From the NCBI GenBank assembly GCA_002342035.1, contig DDPE01000028.1, positions 1 to 10,209 of the forward strand: 10,209 nt of DNA. The letters are read 5' to 3'. The DNA is from Asticcacaulis sp. UBA2476 (lineage in GTDB: Bacteria > Pseudomonadota > Alphaproteobacteria > Caulobacterales > Caulobacteraceae). Every line of letters starts with the position of its first letter. Positions within the stretch are counted from its first letter, which is position 1. Of this stretch, positions 1 to 6,756 are shown one piece after another. The translations under genes were made by a program, and so were the position numbers. Below the pieces are notes generated by a model. It did no database searches. It worked only from the letters and a program-made list of their open reading frames with translations, and had not been told where the DNA came from.

Positions 1-2
1 GT

Positions 3-20
3 CGCCTTGAATTCAAGGCG
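3..20. repeat. Perfect 18-nt palindrome
   Basis: The stretch CGCCTTGAATTCAAGGCG is a perfect inverted repeat: 7-bp arms around AATT if drawn as a hairpin. No T-tract follows on the plus strand. It lies 45 bases upstream of the first gene and may be the 3' end structure of a gene outside the window or a protein-binding operator. The sequence alone does not decide between these. The remaining bases up to the Shine-Dalgarno at 54-58 show nothing recognisable. Confidence 0.5.
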
Positions 21-65
21 CACCTAGACGCGCCGTTTCCCAAGACTATCCGCAGGAGTACGCGC

Positions 66-983
66 GTGTCCCGACTGTTTGGCGCCTATGTGATTTTGAG
101 CTGGAGCGCAGCCGAAGGTAAAAAGACCGGCGAATCCTCGGTATGGATCGGCGTCATGAAACGCGACGTGCGTTTTCGCCTGTCCTATGAGGCCCACAAT
201 CCGGCCACCCGTCAGGCGGCCATTGAACTGCTCAAGACCATTCTGGCTGACCTGCATAAGCGCGGCGACCGGATTTTCTTAGGTGTCGATTTCGGCTTAG
301 GCTTGCCGCGCGGCACGTCTGAGCGCCTGAAACTGGAGGGCACGCCCTGGCAGGCGATCTGGAAATTTCTGGCGCAAAACATTGTCGATAAGGCCGACAA
401 CACCAACAACCGCTTTGCCGTTGCCGCCAAGATCAACCGCCTGATGACGGATGAAGCTTACCCGTTCTGGGGCGCGCCGAAATCAGCCGCGCAACGGTGG
501 CTGTCGACACTTAAGCCCGACTCATTTGGCGATTTCCCTGAGTACCGCCTGACCGAGGTCGCGACCCACGCCTTGAAACCCAAGACCCTGCACGCCAAAA
601 GCCAGTGGCAAATGCATGGCGCGGGCACCGGCGGCGGCCAGACCTTCCTTGGGGTTCCTGCCCTTAAAGCGCTGGTGGAAAGCTTGGGCGACAGCGCGAA
701 ATTGTGGCCGCTGGAGACCGGCTTTAGCAAACTGAGCGAGAGCGATCTTGACGGCGTATCGACCGTCATTGCCGAGGTCTACCCGCCCCTGTTCAAGGGT
801 GAGGCGGAACCGGCTGAAGTCAAGGACGCCACCGCCACGCGCCTGACCGCGCAGGCTATTGCCGAGGTTGATGATAAGGGCGATCTGGGGTCTTGGTTTG
901 CGGCTCCGGCGGACTTAAGCGAGGCCGATCAGGCCATCGCCGCCACCGAAGAAGGCTGGATGTTCGGGCTGATCAAGGTTTAA
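66..983 (+). CDS. Conserved alphaproteobacterial protein of unknown function (DUF429-like)
   Basis: This encodes 305 residues from a GTG start. The start is fixed by a strong AGGAG at 54-58, seven bases upstream. I recognise the pattern of an alphaproteobacterial family with no established function: an N-terminal strand ending in a 'WSA' motif (Trp13-Ser14-Ala15), a second strand GVDFGLGLP with Asp75, an NNRF motif (114-117), FWG (134-136), a GAGTGGGQ glycine segment (185-192), LWPLETG (213-219), an AEVYP strand (236-240) and a Lys-Asp pair at 253-254. The two-strand, acidic-residue layout resembles RNase H-like DUF429 proteins; that resemblance is inference. As I recall the family, most members have Asp-Trp-Ser at the N-terminus, and this one has Ser12-Trp13-Ser14. 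Relatives are sometimes labelled as cobalamin or molybdopterin proteins, and nothing here supports those names. There is no signal peptide or membrane segment, so it is probably cytoplasmic. It is convergent with the downstream transporter gene. Confidence 0.85.
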   Translation: MSRLFGAYVILSWSAAEGKKTGESSVWIGVMKRDVRFRLSYEAHNPATRQAAIELLKTILADLHKRGDRIFLGVDFGLGLPRGTSERLKLEGTPWQAIWKFLAQNIVDKADNTNNRFAVAAKINRLMTDEAYPFWGAPKSAAQRWLSTLKPDSFGDFPEYRLTEVATHALKPKTLHAKSQWQMHGAGTGGGQTFLGVPALKALVESLGDSAKLWPLETGFSKLSESDLDGVSTVIAEVYPPLFKGEAEPAEVKDATATRLTAQAIAEVDDKGDLGSWFAAPADLSEADQAIAATEEGWMFGLIKV

Positions 984-990
984 TTCAGGT

Positions 991-2367
991 TCAGACCGCT
1001 GGCAGGGCGACCTGCCGGTGGTCCAGCCATATAAACCGCCCGACCAGAAAACTGCCGGACATCAGGCTGGCAATAATGACGGCATAGATCAGGCCCGGCA
1101 CGCCTAAGCCCATAACTTGCGAAAAAAGATAACCCAGCGGTAGCATGACCGCACCATAGGATATGTAGTGCAGTACCGTCGGCGTAACCACGTCACGCCG
1201 CGCCCGCAGGGCCTGCGCCGCCACGACCTGAACCCCATCGGGGATGAAGAACCCGCACGCCAGCAGCAGACAGACCTGAACGCCCGCAATCAGGGCCGGA
1301 TCAGACGTGTACCCCCGCGCCATAGCCCCTGAGAACAGTAAAACGCCGACGACGACCAGCACCATGAATGCGCCCGCCGCGGTAAAGCTGACGCGGCCCA
1401 TACGGCGGATAGCGTCCCGGTCGCGCGCGCCGAAAGCCCGCCCCACCAATACCGAACAGCCGACCGCCAGTCCCATGGGCACCATGAACACCAGTGACGC
1501 GAAGTTGAGCACTATGGCCCACTGGGCGACGGCGACTTCGGATATGCGACCGGCGAAAAAGGTCATGCCCGCAAAGGCTGAGACTTCGATGAAGTATGAC
1601 GCGCCCGCCGCATAGCCGACATGGCGCTGTTCCTTAGCCGCCGCCGGATCGGGGGCGTGTTTGCGTAAGATGCCATAGTCGCGGGCCTGCGGCAGACGCA
1701 AAACATAGATCAGCATCAGAACCATGATGAATATGCGCGCGATAAAGGTCGAGACCGCCGCCCCCATCGCGCCGTCAAAAGCCTCAAGCCCGGCAACCTG
1801 TCCCGGCACCAGCAGGATCAGCAGCGCCACATTGAGCACGTTGCCTGCCATGTTCATGTACATGGTCTGGCGCGTCTTGCCCAAGGCCTCCAAAAATTCC
1901 GAACAGCCGATGGAAACCATGTAAAACGGCATCGAAATGGCAAACAAAATCAGCGGATTGCGAGCACCTTCTGCCAGAGATTGCGTGACCGTATGATCGA
2001 GCAGATATGGCCCGGCCAGCAGCAGCAGGATCATCGATCCCAGCCCCAGCGCCAGTGCATAGCTCATCCCACGCTGAAAGACAGCACCTATGCGGCCGGT
2101 TTCGCCCGCGCCCAGATAGTGGGATGTCTTGACCTGCAACCCGACCAAAAGCCCAATCGAGGTCACCAGAAATATGCTGGTCGGCGCCCAGGCCATCGAA
2201 TGGTAACCCAGCTCCTTAGAGGAATAATGGCCAACAATCACCGTATCGGCCAACCCCATCAGCATGATCGACAGGCGCGAAATCACCACCGGCCACGCCA
2301 GGGTGTAAAGCTCAGTGAAGGCCGCTTTATAGGAATGGAAGATTGGTGTCGGCAGAAACGGTTTCAT
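991..2367 (-). CDS. MATE family multidrug/Na+ (H+) antiporter
   Basis: This 458-residue polytopic inner-membrane protein has the length and layout of MATE transporters: about twelve hydrophobic helices in two similar halves. The diagnostic first helix reads WPVVISRLSIMLMGLADTVI (about 25-44). Its Asp41 sits in the family's 'GLxDTxxVG' context, and a GA/SFL-like repeat unit follows in the second half (ASYFIEVSAFAGMTFFAGRI region). MATE proteins export cationic or organic drugs and metabolites using H+ or Na+ gradients. The sequence does not reveal the substrate or the ion. The ATG at 2367 has only a weak purine-rich upstream sequence (GAGCG), so initiation may be modest. The gene follows the DAHP synthase in the same direction, but 141 nt with two strong palindromes lie between them, so it is probably not simply co-transcribed. 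No clear promoter was found. Confidence 0.92.
   Translation of the reverse strand: MKPFLPTPIFHSYKAAFTELYTLAWPVVISRLSIMLMGLADTVIVGHYSSKELGYHSMAWAPTSIFLVTSIGLLVGLQVKTSHYLGAGETGRIGAVFQRGMSYALALGLGSMILLLLAGPYLLDHTVTQSLAEGARNPLILFAISMPFYMVSIGCSEFLEALGKTRQTMYMNMAGNVLNVALLILLVPGQVAGLEAFDGAMGAAVSTFIARIFIMVLMLIYVLRLPQARDYGILRKHAPDPAAAKEQRHVGYAAGASYFIEVSAFAGMTFFAGRISEVAVAQWAIVLNFASLVFMVPMGLAVGCSVLVGRAFGARDRDAIRRMGRVSFTAAGAFMVLVVVGVLLFSGAMARGYTSDPALIAGVQVCLLLACGFFIPDGVQVVAAQALRARRDVVTPTVLHYISYGAVMLPLGYLFSQVMGLGVPGLIYAVIIASLMSGSFLVGRFIWLDHRQVALPAV
994..1023 (+). terminator. Long hairpin with GCGA tetraloop after the first gene
   Basis: In plus-strand RNA, bases 994-1006 pair with 1011-1023 as a continuous 13-bp stem (two G-U pairs at 998/1019 and 1000/1017) closed by a GNRA-type GCGA tetraloop. 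It begins 11 bases past the stop codon of the plus-strand gene and lies inside the last codons of the opposing transporter gene. In the antisense RNA the two wobbles become A-C mismatches, so the structure favours the plus transcript. No U-tract follows, so it may be a 3'-end stabiliser or a weak or Rho-assisted terminator rather than a canonical intrinsic one. Confidence 0.4.
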
Positions 2368-2410
2368 GCCGCGCTCATAGCCGAGTTTGGCAGCAAGTAA
2401 AAGTCAGGAA

Positions 2411-2430
2411 GCAGGGGCCAAGGCCCCTGC
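2411..2430. repeat. GC-rich intergenic palindrome (hairpin 1)
   Basis: GCAGGGGCC-AA-GGCCCCTGC is a near-perfect palindrome that folds as an 8-bp stem with a CAAG tetraloop. In minus-strand RNA it is followed by TTCCTGACTTTT, so it may act as a back-up terminator for the DAHP synthase transcript or as structure in the transporter's 5' leader. It lies 43 bases upstream of the transporter start codon. In the plus-strand reading it is followed by CACCC. Confidence 0.5.
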
Positions 2431-2487
2431 ACCCAAAATTTAAGGCACATCCAGATTTGATCCGGTTAACCGTTGAACGTAATGGGT

Positions 2488-2507
2488 CAAGGGGGCTAGC
2501 CCCCTTG
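2488..2507 (-). terminator. GC-rich palindrome directly after the DAHP synthase stop (hairpin 2)
   Basis: CAAGGGGGCTAGCCCCCTTG is a perfect 20-nt palindrome that begins one base beyond the stop codon of the DAHP synthase gene (stop at 2509-2511). As minus-strand RNA it forms an 8-bp stem around CUAG and is followed by ACCC rather than a U-tract. It is therefore a terminator-like or 3'-protecting hairpin rather than a canonical intrinsic terminator. It belongs with the other CAAGG/CCTTG palindromes of this window. A shorter palindrome, CGGTTAACCG, lies at 2463-2472 between the two hairpins. I see no convincing promoter in this 141-nt gap. Confidence 0.5.
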
Positions 2508-2508
2508 C

Positions 2509-3897
2509 TTAGGCAGCCTTAGAGGCTTTTTGCTTGAGGCTGTGCATACGCTCGGCCACCAGGAACGACAGTTCCAGCGCCTGATCAGCATTGAGACGCG
2601 GATCGCAGTGCGTGTGGTAGCGGTCGCCCAAATCTTCTTCCGACAGTGCAAAAGCACCACCGGTACACTCGGTGACGTTCTGACCCGTCATTTCCAGATG
2701 CAGACCGCCGGGGTGAACGCCCTCAGCCGCCGCCACGTCAATGAAGGAGCGGACTTCCGACAGGATGCGATCAAACGGACGGGTCTTATAGCCATTATTG
2801 GCCTTCACGACATTGCCGTGCATCGGGTCAATCGACCAGACCACCGGCACACCGTGAGCTTTCGTGGCTGCCATCAGGCGCGGCAGACGATCGCCGACCT
2901 TATCCGAACCAAAGCGGCCAATCAGGGTCAGACGGCCCGGAATGGCTTCGGGGTTGAGCGCATCGATCAAACGCTTAAGATCATCAGGTTCCATCGTCGG
3001 GCCGCATTTGACACCGATCGGGTTTTTGATGCCCTTCATGTAGTGGACGTGAGCACCGTCCAACTGACGGGTGCGCTCACCGATCCACAGCATATGGGCC
3101 GAGGTATCGTACCAGTCGCCGGAGGTCGAATCCACCCGCGTCATCGCCTGCTCATAGTTCAGCAACAGCGCTTCATGCGAGGTGAAGAAATCAACCTGAC
3201 GGATTTCCTGCGCCTTTTCCGACGTGATACCAATAGCCGACATGAACGACAGGGTTTCACTGATCTTGTCGGCCAGTTCGCGGTAACGCTCACCCTGCGG
3301 AGACCCCGAAACAAAGCCAAGCGTCCACTTGTGAATATTGTAGAGGTCAGCATAGCCGCCCGTTGCAAAGGCACGCAGCAGGTTGAGGGTCGCTGACGAC
3401 TGATGGTATGCCTTTAACAATCTTTGTGGATCGGGCAGACGGGCTTCGGGGGTAAATTCCATGCCATTGATGTTGTCGCCACGGTAAGACGGCAAGGTCA
3501 CACCGCCGATGGTTTCAATCGACGACGAGCGCGGCTTACCAAACTGACCGGCGATACGCCCAAGCTTAACTACCGGCTTGCCGCCGGCAAAGGTCAGCAC
3601 GACCGCCATCTGCAGGATCAACCGGAAAGTGTCGCGGATATTATCAGCGGAAAATTCCTTAAAGCTTTCGGCGCAATCGCCCCCTTGCAGCAGGAAGGCC
3701 TCACCGGCCGCGACCTTACCCAGATGCGACGTTAGCCTGCGTGCCTCACCGGCAAACACCAACGGCGGCAGGGTGCTGAGTTCAGCTTCAACCGCCGACA
3801 GAGCCGCCTGATCCGGGTAATCGTCCGGAATGTGAAGGGCGGGATGCGACCGCCAGCTTTGGGGAGACCAGTTCTTTACCATATCCAACACTTTCAT
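2509..3897 (-). CDS. aroG: Class II 3-deoxy-7-phosphoheptulonate (DAHP) synthase
   Basis: The enzyme condenses phosphoenolpyruvate with erythrose 4-phosphate to DAHP, the first committed step of the shikimate pathway to aromatic amino acids, in the cytoplasm. At 462 residues it is the long, class II (plant/Mycobacterium-type) form. Visible motifs are QGGDCAESF (71-79) with metal-ligand Cys75, KLGRIAGQFGKPRSS (111-125), NPIGVKCGPTM (292-302), IGRFGSDKV (326-334), SIDPMHGN (355-362) with His360, HLEMTGQNVTECTGG (400-414) with Glu402, and HCDPRLN (430-436) with Asp432. The His-Glu-Asp spacings of 42 and 30 match those I recall for the M. tuberculosis metal site. The ATG at 3897 is preceded by GAGGGG nine bases upstream; Met6 is a weaker alternative. 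Class II enzymes are often feedback-inhibited by aromatic amino acids. This gene may also be controlled at transcription by the terminator in its leader. The gene symbol varies between genomes. Confidence 0.97.
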   Translation of the reverse strand: MKVLDMVKNWSPQSWRSHPALHIPDDYPDQAALSAVEAELSTLPPLVFAGEARRLTSHLGKVAAGEAFLLQGGDCAESFKEFSADNIRDTFRLILQMAVVLTFAGGKPVVKLGRIAGQFGKPRSSSIETIGGVTLPSYRGDNINGMEFTPEARLPDPQRLLKAYHQSSATLNLLRAFATGGYADLYNIHKWTLGFVSGSPQGERYRELADKISETLSFMSAIGITSEKAQEIRQVDFFTSHEALLLNYEQAMTRVDSTSGDWYDTSAHMLWIGERTRQLDGAHVHYMKGIKNPIGVKCGPTMEPDDLKRLIDALNPEAIPGRLTLIGRFGSDKVGDRLPRLMAATKAHGVPVVWSIDPMHGNVVKANNGYKTRPFDRILSEVRSFIDVAAAEGVHPGGLHLEMTGQNVTECTGGAFALSEEDLGDRYHTHCDPRLNADQALELSFLVAERMHSLKQKASKAA

Positions 3898-3942
3898 GAA
3901 AATGCGCCCCTCGCGGCGAACCTTTTCATTTGTATTACGCTT

Positions 3943-3972
3943 AAAGAAAAAATATCCGGCGTCATGCCGGAT
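3943..3972 (-). terminator. Intrinsic terminator: operon end and/or attenuator in the DAHP synthase leader
   Basis: In minus-strand RNA, ATCCGGC (3972-3966) pairs with GCCGGAT (3960-3954) around a 5-nt loop. An A, a run of six U, then CUUU follow, giving a classic Rho-independent terminator. It lies 81 bases past the stop of the ligase-like gene and so can close the glmU operon. It also lies between a good candidate promoter (4003-4031) and the DAHP synthase start at 3897, so the synthase transcript must read through it. An upstream CGGATGTT (minus strand, 4015-4008) can pair over 8 bp with AACATCCG (3975-3968), which would disrupt the terminator stem. Confidence 0.8.
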
Positions 3973-4002
3973 GTTGTGTGAGAATTGCCGTATCCGTCTT
4001 TA

Positions 4003-4031
4003 TGTATAACATCCGAACTTTAGCGAAGCAA
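4003..4031 (-). promoter_or_regulatory. Candidate sigma70-like promoter for the DAHP synthase gene
   Basis: On the minus strand TTGCTT (4031-4026) and TATACA (4008-4003) are separated by exactly 17 bases, a good match to housekeeping sigma consensus hexamers. Initiation would fall near 3996, giving a leader of roughly 100 nt that contains the intrinsic terminator. A TTGACT at 4048-4043 is a second possible -35 element but has no convincing -10 partner. I see no better promoter between the terminator and the start codon. Confidence 0.5.
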
Positions 4032-4052
4032 ATGTTCAGTAAAGTCAAATGT

Positions 4053-5378
4053 TTATAGTTTATTTTGATACATTATCACCTGTAACGACGCTTTTTGCGC
4101 CATCAGGGCAATAAATACCGACATAGCCGCCAGCGCCAGAAACCATTCCTGCCACAGGCCAAAGCTTAGAAAAGCAAAGACAAAAAACGCCGTCATCGTG
4201 GCCAGCATATAGGGCTTAGGGTCGGTCCATAACAGGTGGTCAGGGCTGATTATTTGCGCATCGGGCGCCTTACCCACACGGCGGATGCTGACCAGCCACA
4301 GAACCGCGACCAGTACCAGCCCGACATAGCCTAGTTCAAGTGCTGCCTGAACCGGCATATTATGGGGGTGCAGCGGAATGTGCGGGCTAAACATCCGGCT
4401 GGTGTCAAAGCCCCAGCCCATCAGCGGCTTTTCAAACAGTCGGTTGGCGGCATATTCCCAGATTTCAACCCGCGCCAGCCACGACGGTGGCAAATTACCT
4501 TTTAATACGATGAGCCAGCCCTGCTCATGGGCAAACTTAATCAGCAATGGAAAGCCCAAAATCAAACCATAGACCGTAATAGCGATGTACTTTTCGATGC
4601 CGACAGCGCGCAGGGTTGACCACCGGCGGGTGATGAAAAACACAATGGCTGAGGCTATCAGCGCCAGGGTCGGCGCATTGGCTCCGGTAAAAAACGGGGC
4701 AATCGCCACCGAGGCCGTCAATAAAATGCGCGGTAGATTGGCACCCGTCTGGTTGAAATAGAGCATCATCGGCCAGTAAATCATCATCAGGCCATAGCTC
4801 ATCAGCGATATCTTGACGACCGCCAGATCAGGCCGGATCGGCATGCCCAAGGCTTCGGCCAGCGCCATATAAACCCGCGCCTGCGTTAGCGCTTCAAACA
4901 GGGCAAGGCCCGCCAGAAACAACGCCCCCCATGTGAACCCCTTCATCAGACTTTGAGCATCCGGCAGGGACAGGCGAAACCCGGCAATCACCACTGGCAC
5001 ATAACAGACGGCCTGCAAACACGCCTTAAGCCAGACCAGCTTTTCATAGGTTTCATAGTCCGAAAAGTCGGCCCCTTCAGGCACGGACGCACGGTATAAT
5101 ATCCACATCAGGGCCAGACCCAAGGCGATCACCGGCCCATGGATCACCCCGGCATGCCGCCACATCCCGATACACAGCAATCCCGCAAAGGTCGCCGGCA
5201 GGATATAGCCCAAAGGCGACGCAAAGGTGAATAACAGAAATAGCGCCAACATCCCGCCGAGCACAATGCGCATATAAAGGCTGGCTTTCAGGCCCGTCAC
5301 GGCTGCCGCCGGTGCGACCGCCTCTGCGCTTGGCTGGCGCAGTTCCATATCAATGGGGGTCAGGGCCTGTAACTTCAT
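4053..5378 (-). CDS. O-antigen ligase / Wzy-type polymerase family membrane protein
   Basis: This 441-residue polytopic membrane protein has about eleven to twelve hydrophobic helices and a larger loop before the C-terminal helices. The loop carries the Wzy_C/O-antigen ligase signature: SWLARVEIWEYAANRLFEKP (299-318) with Arg303 and Glu305, then GWGFDTSR (321-328), then the HPHN box (337-340) and ELGYVGL (348-354). Such proteins transfer or polymerise undecaprenyl-linked glycans on the periplasmic face of the inner membrane, as WaaL-type ligases or Wzy-type polymerases (including holdfast or exopolysaccharide polymerases in Caulobacter relatives). The sequence does not separate these roles. 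The first 30 residues are hydrophilic and Ala/Pro-rich. The start lies 4 bases after the gor stop with no good Shine-Dalgarno, so translation is probably coupled to gor. No other glycan genes adjoin it. Confidence 0.85.
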   Translation of the reverse strand: MKLQALTPIDMELRQPSAEAVAPAAAVTGLKASLYMRIVLGGMLALFLLFTFASPLGYILPATFAGLLCIGMWRHAGVIHGPVIALGLALMWILYRASVPEGADFSDYETYEKLVWLKACLQAVCYVPVVIAGFRLSLPDAQSLMKGFTWGALFLAGLALFEALTQARVYMALAEALGMPIRPDLAVVKISLMSYGLMMIYWPMMLYFNQTGANLPRILLTASVAIAPFFTGANAPTLALIASAIVFFITRRWSTLRAVGIEKYIAITVYGLILGFPLLIKFAHEQGWLIVLKGNLPPSWLARVEIWEYAANRLFEKPLMGWGFDTSRMFSPHIPLHPHNMPVQAALELGYVGLVLVAVLWLVSIRRVGKAPDAQIISPDHLLWTDPKPYMLATMTAFFVFAFLSFGLWQEWFLALAAMSVFIALMAQKASLQVIMYQNKL

Positions 5379-5382
5379 CCGG

Positions 5383-6756
5383 TCAGACCCGTTTGTCCTT
5401 TAAGGTCACAAATTCCTCCGCAGCCGTTGGATGCACCGCGCAGGTCGCATCCCACTGCGCCTTGGTCAGGCGCGCCTTGACAGCAATACCGGCCATCTGA
5501 ATGATTTCGGCAGAATCGACGCCGACCATGTGGCACCCTAACACCACATCTGAACCCTGCTCAACGATCAGTTTCATCAGGACACGGGTTTCCCCGCCAA
5601 TGAAGGTCGTTTTCATCGCTCTGAAACGGGTGGTGTAGACGTCGAATTTGATACCCGCCTCAATGGCCTGCTGCTCACTTAAGCCGACCGTGCCGATCTG
5701 GGGCTGGGAAAATACCGCGGTCGGGATATTTTCGTAATCATAGGTGGTCGGATTATTTTTGAAGGCTGTCTCGACGAAGGCCACTGCCTCTCGGATCGCC
5801 ACCGGCGTCAGGTTCATGCGGTTAGTGACATCCCCCACCGCCCAGATATGATCGACGCAGGTGCGCGAATAGTCATCGACCTTGATGGCACCATGCAGTT
5901 CGATCTCGCACCCGGCCATCTCTAGATTTAGCCCTTCGGTCTTGGGCTTGCGACCGGACGCATAGAGCACCTGATCCGCCATCAGTTCTATGCCAGTATT
6001 CAGATGCACACGAATGCGATCTGGTGTTTTCTCAAGCTTTACCGGATCGGCGCGAGTCAGAATTTTGATACCGCGCGCCTGCATTTCCATCGCCAGATGA
6101 TCGCGCACCTCATCATCAAAGCCGCGCAGAATTTGCTCGCCGCGATAGACCAGGGTGACATCTACGCCAAGGCCGTTCAGCACGCCGGCAAATTCAACCG
6201 AAATATAGCCTCCACCGACAATGACCACCGATTTGGGCATTTCGGCAAGATTGAACACTTCGTTGGACGAAATCGCATATTCCTGAACGCCCTCAATATG
6301 GCGCGGCAGGAATGGCCAGCCACCGACGGCGATCAGAATGGTTTTCGCCGTCACCTCATAGGGGGCAGAGCCGTCACTGGGGGTCAGGGTCAGGGTATGC
6401 GGGTCTTTGAAGGCGGCATGGGCGGCGATAATTTCGACACCGTTGCGCGTAAGGTTTCCGGCGTAGGCCTGCGACAAGCGGGTCAGTTCTTTTTCATTAG
6501 ACGCTTTGAAGGCGTTCCAATCGAAGGTCGCCTCACCAATGTCCCAACCAAACCCGCGCGCATATTTAAGTTGCTCCGGCACTTCTGAGGCGTAGACCAT
6601 GAATTTTTTGGGCACACAGCCGCGCAGGACGCAGGTTCCGCCCGGACGGTCTTCTTCGGCAATCGCCACCTTAAGGCCCAGATTGGCCGACAGGCGGGCG
6701 GCGCGGACACCACCGGAGCCTGCGCCGATCACAAATAAATCATAGTCGTAAGTCAT
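5383..6756 (-). CDS. gor: Glutathione-disulfide reductase
   Basis: This FAD-dependent class I disulfide oxidoreductase reduces GSSG to GSH with NADPH in the cytoplasm. The 457-residue length is typical. The N-terminal FAD Rossmann motif is GAGSGGVRAAR (11-21). The redox-active pair Cys42/Cys47 sits in GGTCVLRGCVPKK (39-51), the alphaproteobacterial/plant-like variant, with R-G rather than V-G before the second Cys. The NADPH-binding segment VIVGGGYISVEFAG is followed by YRGEQILR, whose two arginines fit NADPH rather than NADH specificity. An AVGDV FAD motif and the C-terminal HPTAAEE with catalytic His442 and Glu447 complete the enzyme. The ATG overlaps the upstream gene's stop (ATGA) and has no clear Shine-Dalgarno of its own, suggesting translational coupling. 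Other family members (mercuric, trypanothione or lipoamide reductases) fit less well. Confidence 0.96.
   Translation of the reverse strand: MTYDYDLFVIGAGSGGVRAARLSANLGLKVAIAEEDRPGGTCVLRGCVPKKFMVYASEVPEQLKYARGFGWDIGEATFDWNAFKASNEKELTRLSQAYAGNLTRNGVEIIAAHAAFKDPHTLTLTPSDGSAPYEVTAKTILIAVGGWPFLPRHIEGVQEYAISSNEVFNLAEMPKSVVIVGGGYISVEFAGVLNGLGVDVTLVYRGEQILRGFDDEVRDHLAMEMQARGIKILTRADPVKLEKTPDRIRVHLNTGIELMADQVLYASGRKPKTEGLNLEMAGCEIELHGAIKVDDYSRTCVDHIWAVGDVTNRMNLTPVAIREAVAFVETAFKNNPTTYDYENIPTAVFSQPQIGTVGLSEQQAIEAGIKFDVYTTRFRAMKTTFIGGETRVLMKLIVEQGSDVVLGCHMVGVDSAEIIQMAGIAVKARLTKAQWDATCAVHPTAAEEFVTLKDKRV

Noticed and set aside
1981..2400. 139-codon plus-strand frame opposite the transporter 5' end
   Set aside because: It is antisense to MATE coding sequence, and its Gln/His/Arg-rich translation is typical of a reverse-strand artefact.
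2530..3396. 288-codon open frame on the plus strand opposite the DAHP synthase gene
   Set aside because: It lies wholly antisense to a gene with clear conserved motifs. Its translation is rich in Arg, His and Gln with no recognisable domain, as expected for a shadow frame in GC-rich coding DNA.
4020..4048. TTGACT (4048-4043) as the main promoter for the DAHP synthase
   Set aside because: No acceptable -10 hexamer lies 16-18 bases downstream (only CGCTAA/GCTAAA). The TTGCTT-17-TATACA pair is a better match.
6004..6588. 194-codon open frame on the plus strand opposite gor
   Set aside because: It is antisense to well-conserved gor sequence, with no ribosome site or domain. It is a shadow frame.
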